From the NCBI RefSeq assembly GCF_008365375.1, contig NZ_QOKW01000008.1, positions 62,001 through 126,000 on the forward strand: 64,000 bases of DNA. The letters are read 5' to 3'. This DNA comes from Roseomonas genomospecies 6 (GTDB taxonomy: Bacteria > Pseudomonadota > Alphaproteobacteria > Azospirillales > Azospirillaceae). Made by a program: the position numbers and the translations under genes. Positions 8,481 through 17,978 of this stretch are shown here, piece by piece. The notes under the pieces were generated by a model. The model searched no databases and was not told the DNA's origin. It worked only from the letters and a program-made list of their open reading frames with translations. Within the stretch, counting starts at the first letter, position 1, and each line of letters opens with the position of its first letter.

Positions 8481-8671
8481 CAGCGGCCCGCTTCGTCGTC
8501 TGGGATGTCTCCGGCAAAGAGCGTCTCGATCTGTGCGTCGGGAGCGTCAAAGTCCGGCGCGATCCGGATAGCGTCCAGCGCCCGAGCCGGGTTGCGGGGC
8601 TCCGTTACGGGCGGTGCCTTGAGCTCGCTCAAATTGGTCAGGGGGCGTTTGAAGGGACGTCTCGCCGCCAT
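8480..8671 (-). CDS. Small protein, probable antitoxin-like partner of the PIN remnant
   Basis: 63-residue ORF whose stop overlaps the start of the truncated PIN frame, the arrangement expected of an antitoxin. The N-terminus is basic (MAARRPFKRPLTNL) and the C-terminus strongly acidic (FDAPDAQIETLFAGDIPDD), but no Phd or AbrB fold is recognisable. It starts three bases after the stop of the large kinase gene and could be co-transcribed with it. The function is a guess from position only. Confidence 0.5.
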   Translation of the reverse strand: MAARRPFKRPLTNLSELKAPPVTEPRNPARALDAIRIAPDFDAPDAQIETLFAGDIPDDEAGR

Positions 8672-8674
8672 GCT

Positions 8675-11600
8675 CTAGCCTTGCTGTGACTTTCCAGGAG
8701 TGAGGCGGGGAAATTCGATGACGAATCGCGCTCCCCCGCCGGCTTGGCCATCCAATTGGATGGTGCCCCCGAGTTGCCCGGTGATCAGATTGAAGACGAT
8801 GTGCAGGCCCAGCCCCGTCGAACCCGTGCTCCGCCGCGTCGTGAAGAAGGGCTCGAAGACCTTGCCGTGGTTTTCCGGCGGGATGCCGCAGCCGTCGTCC
8901 TGATAAACCAGCCGCACCGCGTCATTTTCGAGCGCCTGCACCGTGATGGCGATCCGGCCCTTCGCCCCGTCCCGGTAGGCGTGGTTGATCGAGTTGGTGA
9001 TGAGGTTCGTCACGATCTGGGCGATCACGCCCGGATAGCTGTCCAGCTCGATGTCCTCGGGGCAATCCAGCCGCACCTCGTGGCCGGGGCGGTGCCAGGT
9101 CGGGCGCAGGCTGACCAGAACCTCCGCGAGATAGTCGCGGAGGTCGAACCGGCGGCGGTCGCTGCGCGTCTGGTCCGAAGCGACCTGCTTGAAGCTCTGC
9201 ACCAGATCCGCCGCGCGGGTGGCGTTGCTGATCATCAGCGTGGCGGCGTCCCGGGCGGCCTGCATGAAGTCCTGGAAGTCGGCCCGGCGCATCTTGCCGG
9301 TTTCGGACAGCGTTTCGAGAGCGCTGATCTTCTCGCCGAGATAGGAGGCGCTGGTCATCACGATGCCGATGGGCGTGTTGATCTCGTGCGCCACCCCGGC
9401 GACCAACTGTCCCAGCGAGGCCATCTTCTCCGCCTGGACGAGCTGCTGCTGGGCGGCCTTGAGCTGGGCGTGGGCGGTGTGGAGCTGATCGTGGGCGTCG
9501 CGCAGCTCGCTTTCGCGGCTGCGGTCCACCGTCACGTCCACATAGACCTGCACCATGCCGCCGTCCGGCATGGGGTTGCTGCGGACCTGGATGACGCGGC
9601 CATCGGCGAACTCGATCTCCTTGGGGCTGCTCGCCAGGGGCGAGGGCACCAGCGCCGTCAGAAGCTGACCGGAGGCGTTCACCGCGGTGCTCAGCTCCCG
9701 GTAGGGCACGCCGACCCGGCGCAGCGCATCCGGCAGATCGAAGAGGGCCATGGCGCGCTCGTTCCAGACGCGCAGCCGCTCCTCGGAGTCGAAGGCGGCC
9801 AGGCCGTCGTACATGCTGGCCAGGGTGGCGCGCAGCAATTGCGACTGCTCGGCCACTTCACGGGTCCGCTCGGCCACCTGGGCTTCCAGCGTGCGGTTCA
9901 GCCGCTCCAGCCCGTCGTACAGGCGGGCGTTTTCGAGGGAGATGGCGATCTGCACCGACAGAAGGTCGAGCAGCTCCAGCCGCTCCGGGCTGAAGATGCC
10001 GGCGGCGAGGTTGTTCTCCAGATAGAGGATGCCGACCATACGGTTGCGGTTGCGCAGGGGCAGGCACAGGACGGAGCGCGGCTGCGCCATCCGCGTGTAG
10101 GGGTCGTACTGGAAGTCGCCGTCGTTCGCGGCGTCGGCCAGAACGACCGGCTCCCCGGTCTGGATGACCGCATCGACCACACCGCGCACCAGGACCGGCG
10201 CCGCATCGTCAAGGGGACGGGATTGCAGCACCTCCGTGGCGTCGCCCTCGCCGGATGCTTCGGCCTCGATCCGCCACACGCCGTCGGTCGGCAGCAGCAG
10301 GCAACCCCGCGTGGCGCCGGCGTTGGCGATGACCAGCTTCATCAGCGTCCACAGCAGGTCGCCCAGGCGGATGTCCTGCGCCAGCGCCCGCGAGGTGCGG
10401 ATCACCGTTTCCACATCCACCATGTGGGAGCTGGAGCCGACGGAGGAGCGGTGCCGTGACGAAGCCGTCGCCGGACGTTGCCGGGCGGGTGTTTCGTTGG
10501 GAGCCGCCTGATCGTCCGCCATTTCGCCGAACAGCTCGGCCAGCCGGGCATCCAGCGCCTTCACCTTGGCCAGCGCGTCCCAGCGCCGGTAGGCGTGGCG
10601 GGCCTGGAACAGCATCGCCTTCGCCGTGAAGCGGTCGCCGCGCGCCAGCGCCGCTTCCCCGGCGCGCTCGCACGCGAACGCCTCGTCGTGGGTGAAGCCC
10701 TGCTCGCGGGCGCATTCGGCGGCGGTCTGGTAATGCCGATGGGCCTTGTCCAGCCGTCCCGACGCCCGCAGCCGTTCGGCCACCAGGAGGGCCAGCAGGT
10801 GACGGAAATTGGCCGGCGCGTGCCGGACCGCGCCGCGGAGCCTGCGCTCCAGCCCGAGCGCCGCCACCCGCGCCCGCAGCCGCCCGGCGCGGCCCAGGCG
10901 GTTCCAGGCGGCGAAGTCGACCAGCGCGGCGATCACCCGCGTGCGCAGGTTCACCACCATGCCCATGGAGGCGTCGGCGAAGGGCCGGCGCTTCGCCACG
11001 CAGCGCCGGGCCTCGTCGATCCGGCCGAACAGCAGGTTCAGATAGGCCAGGTGGCTGTATATCGTGTCCACGGCGAGCCGGTTGCCGCTGGCGGACAGGG
11101 CCGGGGCGTCGGTCTCCTCCGAAACGAAGGGACCGGCGAAGACGGTGGGATCATCGGCTTCGCCCAGCAGGTTGGCGATGATCTGCTGGTAGGGCCGCAG
11201 GGCGCCCGCCGCGGTCTGCTGGTTGAGGCGCCCGATGGCGGCGGCGTGGTTCGCCGCGGTCTGCTGGAGCTGGCGCAGGGGATGGCCGAGAAACAGCCCC
11301 TGGGCGACCGCGTTGTTCAGGCAATAGGCGGCGTATTCGATGTCGCCGGTTTCCAGGCCGATCCGGTGGGCGTCCAGAAGGCCGGGCAGCGCCTTGGCCA
11401 CCGGCTGGTGCCAGACCTCGACGAACAGCTTGACCACGAACAGCGTCTGGGCGCGCCCCTGGTCGGCGTTCAGCCGGTCGAGAACGCGCAGCGCCACCCG
11501 CCCGTACATGGCGCCCGCCGGAACGTCGCCAAGCATCGCGCAGTGAAGCAGCCCATAGGTGGCGTAGGTGATGCCCGACGCGGGCAGTATCCCTTCCGTC

Positions 11601-14431
11601 GCCGACAGGCGCACCATGCGCAGCAGCAGGACCGTGTAGAGGTTGGTGTCGTGCAGATAGGCGCTCGCCAGCACGCGCGACACGATGCGCCCGATCGTCA
11701 GCAGCCGCGGGTCGGTGAGGGGCGGGCGGTTGACGAGATCCTCCTCGTCCTTGCCGCGCAGGGCCAGTTTGGTCCTGGCGAGTTCCTGAAGCACATTCCG
11801 GGTGCTCGCCCGTTCCGGGATCGGGCTGCCGAGCTGGCGCAGCGCGGCCCGGCAGGCGTCGAGCGCCGCCGGCAGGTTCTGCCGCGAGACATGCATCTGG
11901 ATCTGCGTCTCGTAGCCCAGGGCACGGTCGAGGACGGTGCGGGCGTTGGCCGCGATGGCGTCGGCCAGCCGCGTCGCCGCGGCCACGTCGCCCTTCACCG
12001 CCGCGATCTCCGCCGCCCCGGCGTGCAGGCTGAGCGCCAGTTCGTACAGGCGCGACCAGCCGTCCTCCGGCAGAAGCCCGACTCCGGTGTCGAGATAGTC
12101 GAAGGCCGGTCCCAGCGCGGCCGAGGCACGCGCCGCCTGACCGGCCAGAAGGTTGTAGCGGGCCAGCCGTTCCCTCTGCTCCGCGGTCAGCAGCGTCACG
12201 GCGCGGTTCAACTGATTCGTGATCGCGAACAGACGGTCCCCCGCCCGGTCCCTCGCTGCGGCCTCGCCTTTTTCCAGGACCAGCCCGATCGCAAGGTGGC
12301 AGGCCAGCGCGTCGGCGTCCGGCAGCATGCCGTAGGCCGCCTGCTGCACCCGGTCATGCACGAAGCGGTAGGAGGCGCGGGGCGACACGCTTTCCATGTC
12401 GGCGTAGCGGTAGGCCTCGCCCACCGGCACGACGAGCCCGCTGTGCAGGGCGGGCCACAGCGCCGCCGCCGTCGCGTAGGGCGTCCGCCGGCTCGCCTCG
12501 GCGAGCGTGGCGAGATCGAACGCGCTGCCGATGCAGGCGGCGGTCTGCACGATGGACAGCGTCTCGGCGGGCAACTCGCGGATTCGGCGGACGACGAAGG
12601 TGACGACGTCGTCGACCATCCGCTCCATCCGCTGGGACTCGATGGCTTCCAGGTTCCAGACCCAGCTCCCGGCGAGACCGTCGTAGGCGATCAGGCCGCT
12701 CCGCTCCAGCGATTCCAGGAGCTGGCCGAGATAGAAGGGGTTGCCGAGCGTGTTGGCGATCAGGCGTTCGGCCAGCGGCCGGACCGCCTCGGGGGTCGCG
12801 TGCAGCGTGTCGGACAGCAGCGCCACCGTCGCGTCGGCGTCGAGACCGCCGAGGGTCACCTCGCCGACCGGGACGCCGCGTTCGCCGAACGTCCGGATCG
12901 TGTGGCGCAACGGGTGGACCGCATCGACTTCGGTGTCGCGGCAGGTGCCGATGAGCATGAAATGGCCGAGATCGGGATCGCCCGCCAGCCCCTCCAGAAG
13001 CTTCAGCGTGGCGAGGTCGGCCCATTGCAGGTCGTCCAGGAACAGCACCAGCGGGTGCCTCGCCCCGGCGAAGACGCGGACGAAGTTGCGGAAGACGTAG
13101 ATGAAGCGCTCGTGCGCCTCCACCGGCCCCAGTTCCGGGACCGGCGGCTGGGGGCCGATCAGCCGTTCGACGTGCGGAATGACGTCGGTGATGACCCTCC
13201 CGTTGGGGCCGAGCGCGGCGAGGAGGCGGGCGCGCCACCGTTCCCGCGATTCCGGGCCGGTGGCGAAGGTCTGCCGCACCAGCGTCTTGAAGGCGTCGAT
13301 CACCGGGGCGTAGGGGATGTCGCGCTTCAGCGGCTCGAACTTGCCGGTGATGAAGAAGCCGTGGCGGGCGATCACCGGCTTGTGCAGTTCGCGCACCAGG
13401 GCCGATTTGCCGACGCCCGAATATCCGGAGATCAGCAGGCACTCGAACCCGCCCGCGGCGGCGCGCCCGAAGGCGTCCAGAAGGACGCGGAACTGCGCGG
13501 TGCGGCCATACAGCTTCTGCGGAATGCGCAGCACCGGACGGACGTCCCGGCTGGCCAGCACGAAGGAGTCGATGCGGCCGTGGCTGCGCCATTCGGTCAG
13601 ACAGCGTTCGAGATCGGCGCGCAGGCCGAACGTGCTCTGGTAACGCTCCTCCGGATTCTTCGCCATCAGCCGCGCCACGATGGCCGACAGCGGTTCGGGC
13701 ACCAGCGGGTTGAGCGTGTGCACCGGGACCGGTGTCCGCGCGATGTGACAATGCACCAGCTCCAGCGGGTCGCCGGACGGGAAGGGGGGGTGGCCGGTCA
13801 GGAATTCGTGAAAGGTGGCGCCCAACGCGTAGAAGTCGGCGCGGTAGTCCACCGACCGGTTCATGCGCCCGGTCTGCTCCGGCGCCATATAGGCGAGCGT
13901 GCCCTCCATGGTGCCGACGTCCGGCTCCCCCGCCTCTTCGCGCGACAGTTCCGACGCGATGCCGAAATCGATGAGGTTGAACTGGCCGGTCGCCGGATTC
14001 CAGATCAGGTTTCCGGGGCTGATGTCCTTGTGGACGACCCCGGCGTCGTGCACGGCGGCCAGCGCGTCGACCGCCTGGAGCGCCATCCGCAAGAAGGCAG
14101 GGACGTCCGTCCGGACGGCCGGGAGGTTGTCCAGGGCGGCGCCCCCGATGTCCCGGAACACCATCATCAGCCCGCCGCCGTGGGGCACGCAGTCCAGCGC
14201 CTCGACGATTCCGGCGTGGCGCAACCGGCGGGTGATCGCGAATTCGCGCAGGAACGCCGCCTTGTCCTCGCCGCCGATGTCCGTGCCGGACAAAAGCTTG
14301 CAGACGACGGGAAGGCCGTCGCCCCGCCGGACGGCGCGCAGCACGGTGGATCGCGCACCCACATGCAGCGTCTCGACAACGCGGAAGCCCGGTAACGTGG
14401 CCAAGGTTGCGGTGGGGACGGCCCCGATCAC
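8675..14431 (-). CDS. Trifunctional Ser/Thr kinase - AAA ATPase - GAF/PAS sensor histidine kinase
   Basis: 1918 residues. An N-terminal Hanks-type kinase domain occupies about residues 15-280, with Lys45 in VCKLL, catalytic HKD at 134-136 (instead of HRD) and DFG at 155-157. An AAA/STAND-like ATPase follows, with Walker A GYSGVGKS at 336-343 and Walker B LVLFLDDLQWAD around 461-472, then a long helical TPR-like region to about 1330. A GAF domain, a PAS domain, a coiled coil and a histidine kinase end the protein: H-box GVAHEINTPIG with His near 1682 and G-boxes DDGCGIPP and TGLGLHIV. No receiver domain and no membrane segment are evident. GTG 14431 is preceded by AAGGA nine bases upstream. 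The architecture matches the known predicted-ATPase/Ser-Thr/His kinase family; the signal and targets are unknown. Confidence 0.92.
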   Translation of the reverse strand: MIGAVPTATLATLPGFRVVETLHVGARSTVLRAVRRGDGLPVVCKLLSGTDIGGEDKAAFLREFAITRRLRHAGIVEALDCVPHGGGLMMVFRDIGGAALDNLPAVRTDVPAFLRMALQAVDALAAVHDAGVVHKDISPGNLIWNPATGQFNLIDFGIASELSREEAGEPDVGTMEGTLAYMAPEQTGRMNRSVDYRADFYALGATFHEFLTGHPPFPSGDPLELVHCHIARTPVPVHTLNPLVPEPLSAIVARLMAKNPEERYQSTFGLRADLERCLTEWRSHGRIDSFVLASRDVRPVLRIPQKLYGRTAQFRVLLDAFGRAAAGGFECLLISGYSGVGKSALVRELHKPVIARHGFFITGKFEPLKRDIPYAPVIDAFKTLVRQTFATGPESRERWRARLLAALGPNGRVITDVIPHVERLIGPQPPVPELGPVEAHERFIYVFRNFVRVFAGARHPLVLFLDDLQWADLATLKLLEGLAGDPDLGHFMLIGTCRDTEVDAVHPLRHTIRTFGERGVPVGEVTLGGLDADATVALLSDTLHATPEAVRPLAERLIANTLGNPFYLGQLLESLERSGLIAYDGLAGSWVWNLEAIESQRMERMVDDVVTFVVRRIRELPAETLSIVQTAACIGSAFDLATLAEASRRTPYATAAALWPALHSGLVVPVGEAYRYADMESVSPRASYRFVHDRVQQAAYGMLPDADALACHLAIGLVLEKGEAAARDRAGDRLFAITNQLNRAVTLLTAEQRERLARYNLLAGQAARASAALGPAFDYLDTGVGLLPEDGWSRLYELALSLHAGAAEIAAVKGDVAAATRLADAIAANARTVLDRALGYETQIQMHVSRQNLPAALDACRAALRQLGSPIPERASTRNVLQELARTKLALRGKDEEDLVNRPPLTDPRLLTIGRIVSRVLASAYLHDTNLYTVLLLRMVRLSATEGILPASGITYATYGLLHCAMLGDVPAGAMYGRVALRVLDRLNADQGRAQTLFVVKLFVEVWHQPVAKALPGLLDAHRIGLETGDIEYAAYCLNNAVAQGLFLGHPLRQLQQTAANHAAAIGRLNQQTAAGALRPYQQIIANLLGEADDPTVFAGPFVSEETDAPALSASGNRLAVDTIYSHLAYLNLLFGRIDEARRCVAKRRPFADASMGMVVNLRTRVIAALVDFAAWNRLGRAGRLRARVAALGLERRLRGAVRHAPANFRHLLALLVAERLRASGRLDKAHRHYQTAAECAREQGFTHDEAFACERAGEAALARGDRFTAKAMLFQARHAYRRWDALAKVKALDARLAELFGEMADDQAAPNETPARQRPATASSRHRSSVGSSSHMVDVETVIRTSRALAQDIRLGDLLWTLMKLVIANAGATRGCLLLPTDGVWRIEAEASGEGDATEVLQSRPLDDAAPVLVRGVVDAVIQTGEPVVLADAANDGDFQYDPYTRMAQPRSVLCLPLRNRNRMVGILYLENNLAAGIFSPERLELLDLLSVQIAISLENARLYDGLERLNRTLEAQVAERTREVAEQSQLLRATLASMYDGLAAFDSEERLRVWNERAMALFDLPDALRRVGVPYRELSTAVNASGQLLTALVPSPLASSPKEIEFADGRVIQVRSNPMPDGGMVQVYVDVTVDRSRESELRDAHDQLHTAHAQLKAAQQQLVQAEKMASLGQLVAGVAHEINTPIGIVMTSASYLGEKISALETLSETGKMRRADFQDFMQAARDAATLMISNATRAADLVQSFKQVASDQTRSDRRRFDLRDYLAEVLVSLRPTWHRPGHEVRLDCPEDIELDSYPGVIAQIVTNLITNSINHAYRDGAKGRIAITVQALENDAVRLVYQDDGCGIPPENHGKVFEPFFTTRRSTGSTGLGLHIVFNLITGQLGGTIQLDGQAGGGARFVIEFPRLTPGKSQQG

Positions 14432-14521
14432 GACGCTGCATCCTTATGTCGTGTGGCTGCACCATCCGTTATAGAAGGTCGCGACGCCGCGGAGCAAGCG
14501 CAGGGCGTGCCGGTCGGGGCT

Positions 14522-14537
14522 TTGCACGATTTTTGCT
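14522..14537 (+). promoter_or_regulatory. Weak sigma-54-like promoter candidate
   Basis: TTGCACG-ATTT-TTGCT matches the -24/-12 consensus TGGCACG-N4-TTGCW except for T in place of the first G of the -24 GG pair. It points toward the flavoprotein gene at 14695, leaving a leader of about 145 bases. The missing G makes this doubtful. Nothing else recognisable was found in the 14432-14694 divergent gap. Confidence 0.25.
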
Positions 14538-14694
14538 CTGCGGTCGCGTGGCTCATGGGTCTGGGACATCGGCAAAACGGCGCAATAGTTCAATTGCGGT
14601 ACGACAATTTATGCTAACCTCACCAGCAATTTCTGACGAGTGCCGCGAAATTCCACGGCGCCGTCGCAAAGATGCCGACTTGCCGGGGGAGAGC

Positions 14695-16977
14695 ATGGCG
14701 AAGACGAGGGTTGCAATTCTCGGTGGCGGCGTCGGAGCCCTCACCACGGCGCATTTCCTGTCCGACACGGACGAGAAGCGGGCGCGCTACGACGTCACCA
14801 TCTATCAGATGGGCTGGCGGGTCGGCGGCAAGGGCGCCACCGGGCGCGATCAGTGGAACCGCATCCAGGAGCACGGGCTGCACGTCTGGTTCGGCTTCTA
14901 CAACAACGCCTTCAAGATGCTCCAGGACGTCTTCGACGTCTGGAAACGTTCACCGGACAACGCGTTCCAGTCCTGGCGGGACGTGCTGAAGCCTCAGCGC
15001 TTCACCCCCATCGGCATGGTGCTGGACGACGGCAAGCCGGCCTATTGGCCGCTGAGCTGGCCGGTGCTGGGCGGCGAACCCGGCTCGGCCAACGTCATGC
15101 CGACCTTGCCGCAGGCCATCGCGTCGATGGTCGGCATGGTCCGGGACCTGTTCGAGAACTGGGACGAGCTGAGCGGCCTGATCGTGGACGGCAAGCTGGT
15201 CCATGTCGATGGCCGCACCGTCGCGCCGATGCCCGTCCTGCCGGCGGAGCAACAGGTTCTGCCCGCCCCGCTTGCCACCCGCTTCGCCGACGCGATCCGC
15301 GGCTGGAAGGACCGGGAGGTCCACCATCTGGCGCAGGCCGAGGCGCTGCTGAAGGGCGCCGCCGTGACCACCGCGAAGGACGCCGCCGTGGCCGCCCATC
15401 GCCTGATCCGGGCGCTGGCCGACGCGCCGGAGTCCGCCCCCTCCGCCTCCCCGCCGGCGGAGCATTTCCACGACCTGATGCGGCTGCTGCGGCTGATCGA
15501 GGCCGCCGCGGCCACGCTGCCGCGCAACCATGTGGCGCGCGACCTGCTGGCCTTCGTGATTCCCTTCTGCGTCGGCGTCCTCACCGATTTCGTGATCGAG
15601 AAGCGCACCGCCGATTCGCTGGACGACCGGGAGTTCACCGACTGGTTGATCGGGCATGGCGGCGACGCGGAAGCGCTGAAGGCAAGCTGCTCGCTGCGCA
15701 CCTGCTACGACACCTTCATGCAGTACAAGGACGGCGACTACCGCCAGCCCAACTGGGGGGCGGGCGTCGCGGCGCTGTCCTGCGTGCGCATGTTCGCCAC
15801 CTGCCGTGAATCGGTGATGTGGAACATGGAGGCGGGGATGGGCGAGGTCATCATCGCGCCCATCTACCAGACCCTGCTTCAGAACGGCGTGAAGGTGAAG
15901 TTCTTCCGCCGCGTCGAGGACATCGGCCTGTCCGCCGACCGCGCGCTGGTCGAGACGGTCCGTCTGGCCCGGCAGGTCGATCTGGCGGACGGCGTGGACG
16001 AGTACCAGCCGCTGATCTCCGTGCCGTTGGAGGACCGGAAGTTCCTGCTGGCCTGGCCGCTGGAGCCGCTCTGGGATCAGATCAAGGACGCGGACAAGGT
16101 CCAGGCGGCGCTCGCCTCCAACAATTCCTCGCTGGAATCGCACTGGTGCGCGTGGGAGCCGGTCGGGTCCGAGACGCTGCAGCGCGGGCGGGACTTCGAC
16201 GTCGCCGTTCTGGGCATCTCCATGGGCGGCTTCAAGGCGATGAACGACCAGCCGACCCTGGCGGCGGAGCTTCAGGCCGCTTCCCCGGCCTTCGACGCCA
16301 TGACCACCAACATCGGCATCATTCCGACGCTGTCCATGCAACTCTGGTGCGGTCCCGACCTCCAGGGGCTGGGCTGGGAGCCGGCGCAACCCGCCGCCGT
16401 CGCCGGGCCGGAGCCCTGGTCGATCTGGGCGGAGATGGGCCAGACGCTGCCCTACGAGTTCCGCCCTGGTGAGACCGGCGCGCCGAAGTCGGTGCATTAC
16501 ATCTGCGGCGTCTGGCAGACCGGGCTGGTCGCCCGTCCGACCACCGACCTCGCGGTGCCGCAGGAGGCGCTGGACAATGTGACGAACAGTGCGGCGGAGT
16601 GGCTCGACGCCTACATGGGCAACTTCTGGCCGAAGGCGACGGTGTCCGGCCAGGGCGGCGTCGGCTTCAACTGGAACGTCCTCTACGATCCGTGGAACGG
16701 AACCGGGCGGGAGCGGCTGTCGCACCAGATCATCCGCGCCAACGTCGATCCCACCGAAACCCTGCCGGGCAGCGCCGCCGGCTCCACCAAATACCGGCTG
16801 CGCACCGACGAGAGCGGGTTCTACAACCTGTTCCTGGCGGGCTGCTGGGTCCGCACCGGCTTCAACACCTCCTGCATCGAGGCGACGGTGATGTCGGGCA
16901 TGCAGGCGGCGCGGGCCATCTCCGGGACGCCGCTGTTCATCTCCGGCGAGAACTTCCTGAACGGGGCGCCGTCGTGA
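14695..16977 (+). CDS. Large FAD-dependent oxidoreductase, phytoene-desaturase/HpnE-like (paralogue 1)
   Basis: 760 residues, longer than the usual 450-550 of the amine-oxidase/phytoene-desaturase superfamily. The N-terminal FAD motif ILGGGVGALTTAHFL and the second contact QMGWRVGGKGATGR are clear, as is WNMEAGMGEVIIAPIYQTL in the middle. The C-terminal LFLAGCWVRTGFNTSCIEAT stretch is the closing FAD-binding region. The ATG follows GGGGGAG. It overlaps the acetoacetate-decarboxylase-like gene by four bases. A close paralogue lies at 19372-21402. The substrate is unknown; hydrophobic polyenes or lipids are typical of the superfamily. Confidence 0.82.
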   Translation: MAKTRVAILGGGVGALTTAHFLSDTDEKRARYDVTIYQMGWRVGGKGATGRDQWNRIQEHGLHVWFGFYNNAFKMLQDVFDVWKRSPDNAFQSWRDVLKPQRFTPIGMVLDDGKPAYWPLSWPVLGGEPGSANVMPTLPQAIASMVGMVRDLFENWDELSGLIVDGKLVHVDGRTVAPMPVLPAEQQVLPAPLATRFADAIRGWKDREVHHLAQAEALLKGAAVTTAKDAAVAAHRLIRALADAPESAPSASPPAEHFHDLMRLLRLIEAAAATLPRNHVARDLLAFVIPFCVGVLTDFVIEKRTADSLDDREFTDWLIGHGGDAEALKASCSLRTCYDTFMQYKDGDYRQPNWGAGVAALSCVRMFATCRESVMWNMEAGMGEVIIAPIYQTLLQNGVKVKFFRRVEDIGLSADRALVETVRLARQVDLADGVDEYQPLISVPLEDRKFLLAWPLEPLWDQIKDADKVQAALASNNSSLESHWCAWEPVGSETLQRGRDFDVAVLGISMGGFKAMNDQPTLAAELQAASPAFDAMTTNIGIIPTLSMQLWCGPDLQGLGWEPAQPAAVAGPEPWSIWAEMGQTLPYEFRPGETGAPKSVHYICGVWQTGLVARPTTDLAVPQEALDNVTNSAAEWLDAYMGNFWPKATVSGQGGVGFNWNVLYDPWNGTGRERLSHQIIRANVDPTETLPGSAAGSTKYRLRTDESGFYNLFLAGCWVRTGFNTSCIEATVMSGMQAARAISGTPLFISGENFLNGAPS

Positions 16978-17939
16978 CCGGCCCCCGCTACATCTCCTTC
17001 GCCGGGCATGGCGAGGTGTCGATCGCCGCACCCGGCGTCTTCGCCGACAGCCTCGCCACCGCCTTCGTCGTGCGAAGCAACCCGGTGAACACCCAGGCGC
17101 TGGTGGACAAACTGCTCAACGCCGCTCCGGCGGGTGCGGTGCGCTACACGGTGGCCGGTCCGGTGGCGCTGTGCACCTTCCTGTCGGTCGGTCGCTGCAC
17201 CAGCCCGACCGAACCGTTCGGCTGGATTCCCTACCGGGAGGCCTCGCTGTGGCTGCCGCTGATCGAGCACCGGCCCGGCCAGTGGCCGCGTCTGGTCCTG
17301 TGGATGCCCTACGTCTTCCCGGACGCGACCATTCCGCTGGTCTGCGGGCGGGAAGGCTGGGGCTTCGCCAAGTCGCTGGGCCGCGTCACGCTGCCGGAGG
17401 AGGGGGCCGAGGCCCCGCACTTCGTCTGCGAGACGACGCTGTTCCGCACCCTGTCCTCCGACTGCGAGGGGGTTCTCGCCCCGCTGCTGACGGTGGAGGG
17501 CGGACCGTGGACACCCGGTTCGGCTTGGAAAAGCCTGGAGGATCTCGGTGCCGACCTGGGAGACGCGCTGAAGTCCCTGCTTCGTCCCGGCGGTCTGGTC
17601 GAGGGGGTGGAGGTCGCCGTGAAGGCGGTGGAATCGCTGCTCGCCGGCACGGTTCCGGTCATCAACCTGAAGCAGTTCCGCGACGCACCGGACAGCGAAC
17701 GGGCCTGCTATCAGGCGCTGATCGATTGCCCGATGCACGTCGACCGCTTCCGCGGCGCGTGGCCGATGCGGGGCGATTGGACGCTGCGGGTGGCCGACTA
17801 CGCCAGCCATCAGGTCATTTCGGACTTCGGGTTCGAGGCCGGACCGGATGGAAGCGCCGCCGTGCATGTGGATTTCGCCATGCAGATCCACATGGATTTC
17901 CGCGCCAATCCGGGCCGGGTGGTCTGGCAGGCGGAGTGA
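16974..17939 (+). CDS. Acetoacetate-decarboxylase-family enzyme
   Basis: 321 residues. The core WIPYREASLWLPLIEHR followed by CGREGWGFAKSLGRVTLPEE corresponds to the ADC-fold active-site region; Lys133 in GFAKS is placed like the Schiff-base lysine of acetoacetate decarboxylase, and Glu89 like its acidic neighbour. Homologues of this fold also act as dehydratases or aldolases, so decarboxylation is not certain. GTG start is coupled to the flavoprotein stop. Its operon position suggests it processes the product of that flavoprotein. Confidence 0.78.
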   Translation: MTGPRYISFAGHGEVSIAAPGVFADSLATAFVVRSNPVNTQALVDKLLNAAPAGAVRYTVAGPVALCTFLSVGRCTSPTEPFGWIPYREASLWLPLIEHRPGQWPRLVLWMPYVFPDATIPLVCGREGWGFAKSLGRVTLPEEGAEAPHFVCETTLFRTLSSDCEGVLAPLLTVEGGPWTPGSAWKSLEDLGADLGDALKSLLRPGGLVEGVEVAVKAVESLLAGTVPVINLKQFRDAPDSERACYQALIDCPMHVDRFRGAWPMRGDWTLRVADYASHQVISDFGFEAGPDGSAAVHVDFAMQIHMDFRANPGRVVWQAE

Positions 17940-17947
17940 GGGAAAGG

Positions 17948-17973
17948 GCGCCGGCCCCGGCGAGGGCCGGCGC
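17948..17973. terminator. Bidirectional hairpin between convergent genes
   Basis: Perfect 10-bp stem GCGCCGGCCC-CGGCGA-GGGCCGGCGC between the stop of the ADC-like gene and the stop of the FadL-like gene on the opposite strand. A TGTCTTC stretch follows on the plus side. Position and symmetry fit a shared terminator. Confidence 0.7.
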
Positions 17974-17978
17974 TGTCT

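Noticed and set aside
8480..8671. A functional toxin-antitoxin pair
   Set aside because: The toxin frame is cut at 41 residues and lacks most of the PIN active site.
10478..14395. A 1305-codon open frame antisense to the large kinase gene
   Set aside because: Produced by GC3 bias opposite a clear multi-domain gene; the translation is low-complexity Arg/Gly/Gln/His-rich and shows no domain.
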